This document shows, piece after piece, positions 1 to 6,131 of a DNA stretch of 64,000 nt. A model generated the notes under the pieces. That model saw only the letters and a list, made by a program, of their open reading frames with translations. It was not told the DNA's origin and made no database searches. The translations under genes and the position numbers were made by a program. This DNA is from JAVBJN01 sp031546985 (GTDB taxonomy: Bacteria; Bacteroidota; Bacteroidia; Chitinophagales; Chitinophagaceae), in assembly GCA_031546985.1 (NCBI GenBank), contig JAVBJN010000019.1:1-64000 (forward strand), in the 5' to 3' direction. Each line of letters starts with the position of its first letter. The stretch's first letter is position 1.

Positions 1-56
1 CTTACCCCTGCACAAATGCATGAGCAGTGCCGCATCAAAATGAGAACTTATAAAAA

Positions 57-88
57 AAGCAGTAACAAGGCTAGCCTTGTTACTGCTT
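57..88. terminator. Perfect 32-bp palindrome, probable terminator hairpin
   Basis: The stretch is self-complementary over its whole length (aagcagtaacaaggc on the left and its exact complement on the right). It is preceded by an A-run and followed by an A/T-rich tract, as in a bidirectional rho-independent terminator. No gene in the window reads into it from the left, so the transcript it would end lies outside. A recombination site is a less likely reading. Confidence 0.5.
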
Positions 89-138
89 AAATGCTATTTT
101 TATTTATCTCTAATCCTGTATCGTTTTTTTAGGACTAG

Positions 139-230
139 TCAAGTCGCAAGTTTGAATCTTGCCATCCCGACGAACATGGTATGCAGTATTTTGATTTAGC
201 AAATCAACAACAACCTCTTCTGCCCCGATT
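139..230 (+). repeat. Left copy of 92-bp direct repeat bounding the island (tRNA-Pro 3' end)
   Basis: Matches 6040-6131 in the same orientation at 90 of 92 positions; the differences are at 169 and 220. Its first part is a tRNA 3' end: T-stem gcaag, loop tttgaat, T-stem cttgc, then an acceptor strand catcccg and discriminator a. That suits a bacterial proline tRNA. The far part repeats the last codons of the DUF1826-like gene that is intact at the right copy. The tRNA 5' half is missing. The pattern fits an attachment-site duplication made by an integrative element. Confidence 0.75.
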
Positions 231-443
231 CTCTTGACTTGTCTTATTTGAACTGCTATCAAGTCTTGGCTAAACGCAGTATAGAAAAGGATTTGGTAAA
301 CAAATTTTTTCTGATTATCGGGTCTGCAAAGCCTGCCTTTCAAAGCGGGCGAGCGCCGTATCAAGCTTTTCCAGTTGCTGCTTTTTAAAACTCGGAGATT
401 TGAGGAAACTATAGATTATGCTATTCCCGGCACATTCCATAGG

Positions 444-475
444 GATTCCGAAGTAAAATGTACGCATTTGCGTAC
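444..475 (+). repeat. Palindromic 32-bp motif, copy 1
   Basis: Shares 29 of 32 positions with 5701-5732 in the same orientation. The core is the palindrome TGTACGCAtTTGCGTAC. A variant core lies at 1952-1969, on the other side of the transposase genes. The function is unknown. Candidates are a recombinase or transposase binding site, or an operator of the element. Confidence 0.6.
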
Positions 476-594
476 GTTTTAGGGTGTTGACAACCCTGAA
501 AATCGAAATTGGCAAAACCTTCCAGGCATAGTTGTCCTTCGCAGCTTTAACGTGAAAGACAACTATGTAAAAGAACTTTGGATGCCGGATGTCT

Positions 595-1461
595 CTAAGT
601 CTGGCAAACCATTTTACAAGGAAAGTCCTGGTTTTCTGTTAGTCTCAGTTTCTTACCTAAGGTTATTTGTGTCCGAAAGTGATGCTTGTCGAGTATGGCA
701 CCGGCCAGGACTTCGTTAGGTGTAAAACCATAGAGCTGCCCATTAGGAATATTATTATAACTTTTTACAGCATTTTCCAATGTGTTGATCAGATCATTGG
801 TGTCTGCGACCGGCTTCGTATATAGGAAACGGTATTTGAGTATCTTGTTGGCTGCTTCCACCATGCTGTTGCTTTGTATGATGTCCAATTGAGCAACCAG
901 TTTCTTCCAACGCATACCCGGTTTATGTAGCCATTCTTCCAACTTTCCCTTATTCTCCATTCCATCGTCGGTTACCAATATTCCTTCCTGGTCCATCAGA
1001 CTAAATTTTTGCAACACCTTTTCCAATGTTTGTCTGGCCATTTCGCTATTATATTCTGTAGCTACTTTACAGGCAAGAATGGCTCTACTGAAATTATCAC
1101 GGACCATATATATGTAATGTTTTATCCCGTTTATGGTCCTGAATATGGTAATATCCTGATGTAGTACTTTTAACGTTCCATCCGCTACAAACGGACTGTA
1201 TTTTTTAGGTCGCTTTATCCGTTTGTGGGTAATATTCAACAACCTGCAATATTTGTAAAATGTGCTTTGGCAGCAATTGATCTTTTTCTCTCTCAACAGC
1301 TGATAATAAATGCTGTTCAAGGGCCAGTTTTCATACTCTTTGTTGGAGCATTCGGTCCGGATTATTTCCTGTTCTGATACCGAAAGCTGTGCGGGTTTTG
1401 CCTGCGGCAGAGGCCCTGCAAAGAATTCAGACATTGCCTTTGCCCACTCCATACCTTCCAT
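595..1461 (-). CDS. Transposase orfB, integrase-core (rve/DDE) part
   Basis: This 288-residue product is the catalytic half of an IS3/IS481-like transposase. The RNase H-fold triad is readable: first Asp in LHQDITIF (about residue 100), second Asp in LVTDDGMENKG (about 165), and Glu in SNSMVEAANK (about 198). It follows orfA in another frame, with about 100 nt of overlap. Its ATG lies just after an in-frame TAA, so it is made either by its own initiation or by frameshifting inside the overlap. An inverted repeat (1452-1460 with 1476-1484) could form a hairpin right at the junction. If the frame change is a mutation, the element is dead. The family is clear; the subfamily is not. Confidence 0.75.
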   Translation of the reverse strand: MEGMEWAKAMSEFFAGPLPQAKPAQLSVSEQEIIRTECSNKEYENWPLNSIYYQLLREKKINCCQSTFYKYCRLLNITHKRIKRPKKYSPFVADGTLKVLHQDITIFRTINGIKHYIYMVRDNFSRAILACKVATEYNSEMARQTLEKVLQKFSLMDQEGILVTDDGMENKGKLEEWLHKPGMRWKKLVAQLDIIQSNSMVEAANKILKYRFLYTKPVADTNDLINTLENAVKSYNNIPNGQLYGFTPNEVLAGAILDKHHFRTQITLGKKLRLTENQDFPCKMVCQT

Positions 1462-1856
1462 TGTTTAGTAGAGCATGGAAGGTACCGCCAGATCAAACTA
1501 TCTGACCCATTTTCATTGCGGTACCGCAATAGCCTCTCCATACTTTTTCGAACTGCAAATATTTGGTTGGATTTAACGGGCGATAGAGCGGCCAGTTCCT
1601 TATAGATCGCGACCAAATAAAATAGAGACCTTACTTGGACTTTCAATGTTGCATTTTCTTTTTTTAATCTCTGGAGCAGGTAATGGTCAGGCAGAGTGTC
1701 GTGCAGAGGGTAAGGTGTCCAGAAAGATTGAACATTTTTGCTTTTCCATCTTTGTTTTGTGGAACGGGGGATAGTTCTTGTGATATCAGGTTGCATCTTA
1801 CCGTCGGCGAACAGAAGTTTTAGTCCGGAATGGTAACTACGGTATGTAGAGGGCAT
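1362..1856 (-). CDS. Transposase orfA, N-terminal DNA-binding part
   Basis: A 164-residue frame immediately upstream of orfB. Around residues 15-40 it has a helix-turn-helix-like stretch ending in IPRSTKQRWKS. A leucine-rich, possibly coiled segment follows (LLQRLKKENATLKVQ), as expected for the DNA-binding and multimerisation half of IS3-like transposases. The last 30 or so residues overlap orfB in another frame and look unlike protein sequence, so the functional product probably shifts frame in the overlap. Alternatively this is a once-single transposase broken by an indel. Confidence 0.6.
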   Translation of the reverse strand: MPSTYRSYHSGLKLLFADGKMQPDITRTIPRSTKQRWKSKNVQSFWTPYPLHDTLPDHYLLQRLKKENATLKVQVRSLFYLVAIYKELAALSPVKSNQIFAVRKSMERLLRYRNENGSDSLIWRYLPCSTKQWKVWSGQRQCLNSLQGLCRRQNPHSFRYQNRK

Positions 1857-1950
1857 GAAGAGGTAGACAGATTATTATTGGACGGCGAATTTAATCCATC
1901 TATTCTAGATATATTCTTTCTGGTATAAAAGGGACAAAGGGGTTAAGGAG

Positions 1951-1970
1951 ATGTACGCTTTTGCGTACAC
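1951..1970. repeat. Palindromic motif, variant copy
   Basis: The sequence tgtacgcttttgcgtaca (1952-1969) is a dyad with the same arms (GTACGC and GCGTAC) as the motifs at 459-475 and 5715-5734. The flanking bases conserved between those two copies are not shared here. It lies upstream of the transposase reading direction and downstream of the endonuclease gene, and may be the right end of the insertion sequence. Confidence 0.45.
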
Positions 1971-2041
1971 CTTGGTCGTAATCCTTATAGAATTTGCATG
2001 GCAAACCCCTATTGTCTGCAGTTCTTTTGCCAGTGCCCCTG

Positions 2042-3364
2042 TTAACCTATACATTTAATAAAAGATTCAACCCATTCTGTAGTCGGCTCATCAATAGGTG
2101 CTATGTCTCTTCTTAATTGACAAATTGATTCTGCAATTGCAATCATCCACTTTTCACCAACTTTGTCTGGGTCAAGTGCGTACTTCTTAATTTCATAATT
2201 AGCCCACTCGCCAAATTCAAGTATTTGAATTTCTGTTTCGTGAATTAGCTGCAATTCTTCAATTCGACTTTGTATTTCAGGCTTAAGATTTGGTTTCTGG
2301 TCGGTAACGAATCCAACAAGAGCTGTTTGAGGATGTGATTTTAACTTGTCATTTAGCTCTTCCAATTCATCTCTTAAATATGTCTTGCCGTATTTTGCAT
2401 CCCATGACTCTATGATGTCCATGTTTCCTTGTGTTGCAGTAAGTTCAATGTCACCGATGTTTCCATGTTTCTTGTTTGCAGAACGCATTTGTGAAAGAGG
2501 TTTGAGAAAGCCGCTTAAACATTTCTCTTCTTCCAAAACTTGAAATAGTGAGTGCATAGCAACTTCAAACATTCTTGCAGAATATGTTGAACTCTCAATA
2601 AATTTTGTAATGGTAAGATAACAATCTTTGAAAGTTGGTTTCTTTTTCAAAAATGTTCTTAGAGTTTCAAGGGTTTTATCTGTGAGTTTAAGAAAAGCTT
2701 CTGATTTATTGTTTAGAAAAATCAGAAGCTGTTTCAAAGCATTTACTGCATCAAGCTTTCCTGTTTCAACTGCATCAGTAATATCCAACCATTCCTGTCT
2801 TGCACCTCGAATAGCTGCTTTGTATAGTTTTGAATAAGGATAATTTTCCGCTAAACTTCTTGTCATCATAAATCCGTCAGCATTCAATTTTAAAAGATTG
2901 TGCTTCCTCAAAACTGGTGTAATATAATTTTTATCAAGAACTCTCATTGGAACTCCTTCCTTCCATGAAAAATCGGCACCCGTACTTCCTTTGTGTAATC
3001 TAATTGATTGGTCGGGAATAATTGCTTTTACTGTGAGCTGTAAAATAGTCAAGCCAACAATTGCTCTTCCAACTTCGCTTGTTACGGAATTAACTAACGA
3101 TTCAATTACATCTATTTGTTCTGGATTTATCTCCTCAATTTTTACTTTTGGGTCTTTGCACTCTGTAATTATGTTTTCAAGGAAGCCGTCTTCTAAGGTC
3201 TTCTTTATTATAACTAGCCGTTTTTTCGCTTCATCAGAAGTTTTACCTTCTGGAAATTTGTATTCTACTCCGTCCTCGTTTACTAAAATACTTCTGTCTG
3301 AATAGATGTATAAAACTGGTTCTTGCTTAGCCATGTGCGTGTAATGATTTTTTAAGTTGAACAC
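2042..3364 (-). CDS. Putative type II restriction endonuclease
   Basis: A 440-residue protein directly downstream of a cytosine-5 methyltransferase, so it is most likely the endonuclease that cuts sites left unmethylated. No named family was recognised. A likely PD-(D/E)xK nuclease core sits near residues 300-325: GNIGDIELTATQ followed by ESWDAKYGK, which supplies D, D and the xK signature. Two starts are possible. The one at 3364 overlaps the methyltransferase gene by 38 nt. An internal ATG at 3334 (protein MAKQEP...) overlaps by only 8 nt and is the better candidate for translational coupling. The gene is A+T-rich like the rest of the island. Recognition specificity cannot be read from sequence. 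Confidence 0.65.
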   Translation of the reverse strand: MFNLKNHYTHMAKQEPVLYIYSDRSILVNEDGVEYKFPEGKTSDEAKKRLVIIKKTLEDGFLENIITECKDPKVKIEEINPEQIDVIESLVNSVTSEVGRAIVGLTILQLTVKAIIPDQSIRLHKGSTGADFSWKEGVPMRVLDKNYITPVLRKHNLLKLNADGFMMTRSLAENYPYSKLYKAAIRGARQEWLDITDAVETGKLDAVNALKQLLIFLNNKSEAFLKLTDKTLETLRTFLKKKPTFKDCYLTITKFIESSTYSARMFEVAMHSLFQVLEEEKCLSGFLKPLSQMRSANKKHGNIGDIELTATQGNMDIIESWDAKYGKTYLRDELEELNDKLKSHPQTALVGFVTDQKPNLKPEIQSRIEELQLIHETEIQILEFGEWANYEIKKYALDPDKVGEKWMIAIAESICQLRRDIAPIDEPTTEWVESFIKCIG

Positions 3365-5279
3365 TCAAATGAGTGAGAGATGGAAAGCGGTAAGGAATTA
3401 AATATTTGTCTTCTGGAATTTCGGGATTCGTATTGCTGTTTCTAATTTCAAATCCAATTTTTCGTAATTCATAAAAACATTTTATCAAACTATTTTCACT
3501 AATCTCATAGCTTTCTGCAAATTGATTTATGTTTTTAATCTGTCCGATTGTGTTGTCAGCAAGTATGAGTTCAAGAACTTTCCAAACATTACTCGTGATT
3601 TCATTTTCAGATTTTGTAAATGTAAATGAAATATCATTTGAGTATTGGTAATAACCAAAAAGTTGAACTAAGTCAGCTTTGATATGATTCTCTGCTAATG
3701 CTTGTTCAAACACTTTCCAAAGAATAGTGTAGTCGGTTAAAATGCTACTATTAGAAATTAAGTGAACTTCATTGACAGAAAGAAATAGAGGAGAATTTTT
3801 AATTCGCCTTAATTCAATTCTGTAAAATTCTTTTTCACTTTCATTTCTGTTGAGTTCAAATATCCATTTCTTATTTGTTGCTTTAAACTTTACCTCAACT
3901 TCCGATTTCGGATTGCTTTTTATTTTGAAGTTGCTCGTCAATTCAACTTTATAATTCTTGTTTTCAATTTTCTTTTCCGGATTCTCTTTCCTGTTATCTA
4001 TTGCTGTTGCTGCTTTCTGAAAATAGCGGCCTGTCTTTCCGCTTTTTAATGTTCTGAAAGAAAGCTTTTCATCTTCTTCCAAGTAGTTAAACTCAAATGG
4101 TAAGTCAATATTGAAAAATTGATTGAGAACACTCAATGCTAACATTCTTGCAAATTGTGGTGGAACTGAATTCCCAATTTGTTTACTGGCAACTGCTCTA
4201 TTACCAAGTATTTTGTAATCATCGGGAAATGTTTGTAGCCGTTTCAATTCTTCAATTGTGAAATGTCTGTTCTCCCAATGAAACGGTCCCGTGTATTGTC
4301 CGCCAGATGCTTTCAAAGTTCTTATTGGTGTTATCGGGTCTGCTTTGTAAAGAAAGTCAGAGAACTTAGAACGCCATGCAAAGATTGGGTTTGGATGCCC
4401 CATTTTTTCAGTGAAGAAACTGTAATTCAGTCCTGGGGGAACTTCGTCAAGTAAATGTCCGAACCTACCATTGATTGAGGGAAGCTTGTCGTTGTCGGGC
4501 CTGTCAACATTTAAGACTGCTTCATTTGCGGAGTAGTGAGGAAACTCTTGGAGCGAATCGGGTCCATGTGTTGGCTTTGGAAATTTGAAAACATTTCCTT
4601 TTGAACCAACAAGAATAATTCTTTCACGATGTTGGGGAACTCCATAGTCAGCTGCATCCAAAATACGATACGAAATGTTGTAACCGATTTCCTTAAATGC
4701 TCCTATAATCTTTTTTATTGATTCTCCTTTTTCGGCTCCGAGCAATCCATAAACATTTTCAAAAAGAAAACCTTTAGGTTTTAATTTTTTTAAAACTCTT
4801 ACATACTCTTCAAATAAATTTCCTCTATTGTCTTTTGTTCCTGCAACTCCTGCCGCTCTTCGTCCTGCTGCTGAAAAGGATTGACAAGGCGGTCCTCCAA
4901 TAATAAAGTCAATTGGAGTAGAGATGTTTGGTTCGTATTGCCTAATGTCCTGGCATTTAATATTTGCGTCAGCAAAATATTTTCCAGTCGTTTGGTTGTG
5001 CAGCATTGTTTGCACAAACTTTTCTTCAAGTTCTACAGATTCAATTAAAGAAAAACCTGTGTCGCAAAAACCAATGTCAAGTCCTCCTGCACCTGAAAAT
5101 AAAGCAACAATATTGATTGGTTGTTCAAGATTTTTCTTTGCCCATTTTTTGATTTCTTTGCCAAATTCGTCTGGAGACAAGGTTTCCTTGTCGGAAATTT
5201 GCTTGCAAATTTCTTTGTAGCTGTTCTTGCTAACTGCTGATTCAAAAAAACTAAGTTGATTTATTTTTGCTACTTTCAT
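3327..5279 (-). CDS. DNA (cytosine-5) methyltransferase with C-terminal extension
   Basis: Transfers methyl from S-adenosylmethionine to C5 of cytosine in the recognition site, protecting host DNA. The class motifs are in order: I (ALFSGAGGLDIGF, about residue 60), IV with catalytic Cys (GGPPCQSFSAAGRR, about 130), VI (ENV, about 175), VIII (QHRERIILVG, about 215), then a target-recognition region, and X (GNSVPP, about 365). Typical members end soon after motif X. This one goes on for roughly 270 residues, to 650, with a winged-helix-looking piece near the end (YEISENSLIKCFYELRKIG). Its ATG overlaps the regulator's TGA (ATGA). The product is half of a classic controller-M-R operon. The extension could take part in promoter control or target choice; that is inference. 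Confidence 0.93.
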   Translation of the reverse strand: MKVAKINQLSFFESAVSKNSYKEICKQISDKETLSPDEFGKEIKKWAKKNLEQPINIVALFSGAGGLDIGFCDTGFSLIESVELEEKFVQTMLHNQTTGKYFADANIKCQDIRQYEPNISTPIDFIIGGPPCQSFSAAGRRAAGVAGTKDNRGNLFEEYVRVLKKLKPKGFLFENVYGLLGAEKGESIKKIIGAFKEIGYNISYRILDAADYGVPQHRERIILVGSKGNVFKFPKPTHGPDSLQEFPHYSANEAVLNVDRPDNDKLPSINGRFGHLLDEVPPGLNYSFFTEKMGHPNPIFAWRSKFSDFLYKADPITPIRTLKASGGQYTGPFHWENRHFTIEELKRLQTFPDDYKILGNRAVASKQIGNSVPPQFARMLALSVLNQFFNIDLPFEFNYLEEDEKLSFRTLKSGKTGRYFQKAATAIDNRKENPEKKIENKNYKVELTSNFKIKSNPKSEVEVKFKATNKKWIFELNRNESEKEFYRIELRRIKNSPLFLSVNEVHLISNSSILTDYTILWKVFEQALAENHIKADLVQLFGYYQYSNDISFTFTKSENEITSNVWKVLELILADNTIGQIKNINQFAESYEISENSLIKCFYELRKIGFEIRNSNTNPEIPEDKYLIPYRFPSLTHLSVQLKKSLHAHG

Positions 5280-5602
5280 TTTTTTGATTTTGTTTTATAA
5301 TACTCAACTTTTGCTTCTGCAACTTTTAGAGTGTCAAGGTCGGCTTCTTCTTCAATCATTTTGTAAGCGAATTGGTCGCTTAAAAATTCTTTCACAAGTT
5401 GCTTTTCATTTACCTTGAAAAATAGAGCCATTTGTTTTATCTGTTCTTTTGTTGCTTGTCTTTCGTTTCGTTCAATCTTTGCTAAGAGTGAAGTGTCAAT
5501 TCCAATCTCGCTTGCAACTTCTCTTAAAGAAAGTTCCGCTTCTTCACGAAGAACTCTAAGCTGTTCTCCCAATGTCGTCACACTAATTTTCCTCGTTGCC
5601 AT
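5276..5602 (-). CDS. XRE-family regulator, probable R-M controller protein
   Basis: A 108-residue protein with one Cro/C1-type helix-turn-helix at residues 10-65 (LGEQLRVLREEAELSLREVASEIGID...LLAKIERNERQ). It is the first gene of the restriction-modification operon and its stop overlaps the methyltransferase start by 4 nt. R-M controller (C) proteins are small HTH proteins in this position that time endonuclease expression after entry into a new host. A matching promoter with a dyad (5616-5660) lies just upstream, which supports autoregulation. The last 40 residues are charged and helical. Confidence 0.85.
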   Translation of the reverse strand: MATRKISVTTLGEQLRVLREEAELSLREVASEIGIDTSLLAKIERNERQATKEQIKQMALFFKVNEKQLVKEFLSDQFAYKMIEEEADLDTLKVAEAKVEYYKTKSKK

Positions 5603-5615
5603 ATTGAACTAAATT

Positions 5616-5660
5616 TGTCCAAAGATAGGCGGCAGTTTTGTAATGGACAAATAATGTCCA
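5616..5660 (-). promoter_or_regulatory. Promoter and candidate operator of the R-M operon
   Basis: On the minus strand there is TTTG (5651-5648), 20 bp, then TATCTTTG (5627-5620). This is an excellent match to the Bacteroidota promoter, and it puts the transcript start about 12-15 nt before the ATG at 5602. A perfect dyad TGGACA-N5-TGTCCA (5644-5660) covers the -33 box, and a third TGTCCA half-site (5616-5621) touches the -7 box. This is the geometry expected if the XRE protein controls its own operon. Confidence 0.65.
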
Positions 5661-5700
5661 CGAAAGTTTTCAACAGGATGTGAATTGCACATTACACGAA

Positions 5701-5732
5701 GATTCCGAGCTAAAGTGTACGCATTTGCGTAC
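5701..5732 (+). repeat. Palindromic 32-bp motif, copy 2
   Basis: Direct-orientation partner of 444-475 (29 of 32 identical). Here the core is a perfect 9-bp-arm palindrome with a 2-bp centre (5715-5734). It sits about 115 bp upstream of the controller gene start. A role in regulating that gene is possible, but the other copies lack a gene, so a mobility-related site is at least as likely. Confidence 0.6.
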
Positions 5733-5952
5733 ACTGGGTAATAGGAAATAGGGTAGTGTACCCGCCATTAAGCGATTCCTCGCATTGCACTACATTACAT
5801 TGGCTGTTTCCCAGTACCCTCTCAGTACCCTCCAAAGGCGGGAAAAGGCAGTTAAAAGTGACATGGGTGACTTGCTGAATAGTCACGTAACTGTTTGAAT
5901 TTCAATAGTTATATATGTTGCTTTAAACTACTTTAAGTCCATGCTGTCCGGC

Positions 5953-5994
5953 ATGGGGTGCAAGGGGTCGCTAGTTCGAATCTAGTCGTCCCGA
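5953..5994 (+). pseudogene. 3' fragment of tRNA-Pro(GGG), attachment-site scar
   Basis: The fragment reads as anticodon loop atggggt (U33, anticodon GGG, G37), anticodon 3' stem gcaag, variable loop gggtc, T-arm gctag-ttcgaat-ctagt, acceptor strand cgtcccg and discriminator a. The upstream bases (ccggc) do not complete the anticodon stem, and there is no D-arm or 5' acceptor. It is therefore a 3' fragment that begins in the anticodon loop, the usual crossover point of tyrosine integrases that target tRNA genes. A terminator follows at 6005-6034. Confidence 0.75.
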
Positions 5995-6004
5995 CGAACA
6001 AGAA

Positions 6005-6034
6005 AGAGCCTTCACGCAAGTGGAGGCTCTTTTG
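6005..6034 (+). terminator. Terminator behind the tRNA-Pro fragment
   Basis: Stem agagcc/ggctct with an inner cac/gtg helix, followed by a T-run. It begins 10 nt after the tRNA fragment, so it is probably the original tRNA terminator carried along with the 3' end. Confidence 0.75.
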
Positions 6035-6039
6035 TTTTA

Positions 6040-6131
6040 TCAAGTCGCAAGTTTGAATCTTGCCATCCCAACGAACATGGTATGCAGTATTTTGATTTAG
6101 CAAATCAACAACAACCTCTTTTGCCCCGATT
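6040..6131 (+). repeat. Right copy of 92-bp direct repeat bounding the island
   Basis: Same orientation as 139-230 and 90 of 92 identical. This copy joins the intact DUF1826-like gene, whose last codons (SGQKRLLLIC, stop) lie inside the repeat. It therefore looks like the original chromosomal version, with the left copy as the duplicate. It directly follows another tRNA-Pro 3' remnant, suggesting stacked integrations at proline tRNA genes. Confidence 0.75.

Larger units (their letters stand above)
1..594. other. Gene-poor left edge of the accessory island
   Basis: No convincing gene was found here. The short frames on the minus strand (110-364 and 315-515) have no recognisable domain, and the first runs through a tRNA-derived repeat. 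The stretch holds a 32-bp perfect palindrome (57-88), the left copy of the island's 92-bp direct repeat (139-230), a palindromic 32-bp motif (444-475), and a 10-bp inverted repeat with arms at 527-536 and 558-567. It looks like decayed mobile-element border DNA. Confidence 0.6.
459..1969 (-). mobile_element. Putative insertion sequence with DDE (rve) transposase
   Basis: Two overlapping transposase frames (595-1856) lie between palindromic sequences at 459-475 and 1952-1969. Read inward, these form similar ends (TGTACGCA, three variable bases, GCGTAC). IS3-type elements have TG...CA ends and an orfA/orfB layout, and these boundaries would give about 1.5 kb. No target-site duplication is visible beside either end, and a third copy of the palindrome at 5715-5734 has no transposase, so the boundaries are tentative. 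Confidence 0.4.
5613..6096. other. Intergenic right border of the island
   Basis: No gene is seen. It contains, in order, the R-M promoter and operator, the second copy of the palindromic 32-bp motif, two direct copies of cagtaccctc (5812-5821 and 5823-5832) that could be arm-type recombinase sites, a tRNA-Pro 3' fragment with its terminator, and the start of the right 92-bp repeat. The minus-strand frame 5933-6157 is an artefact of reading through tRNA sequence. Confidence 0.6.

Noticed and set aside
110..364. 84-codon minus-strand frame across the left repeat
   Set aside because: Its sequence is set by the tRNA-derived repeat; the right copy gives a different context for the same bases. 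No domain or start signal.
5812..5832. CRISPR-like direct repeats
   Set aside because: Only two 10-bp copies one base apart with no spacers; more like recombinase arm sites or chance.
5941..5994. Complete tRNA gene
   Set aside because: There is no 5' acceptor strand or D-arm, and the 5' anticodon stem does not pair. Only the 3' half is tRNA.
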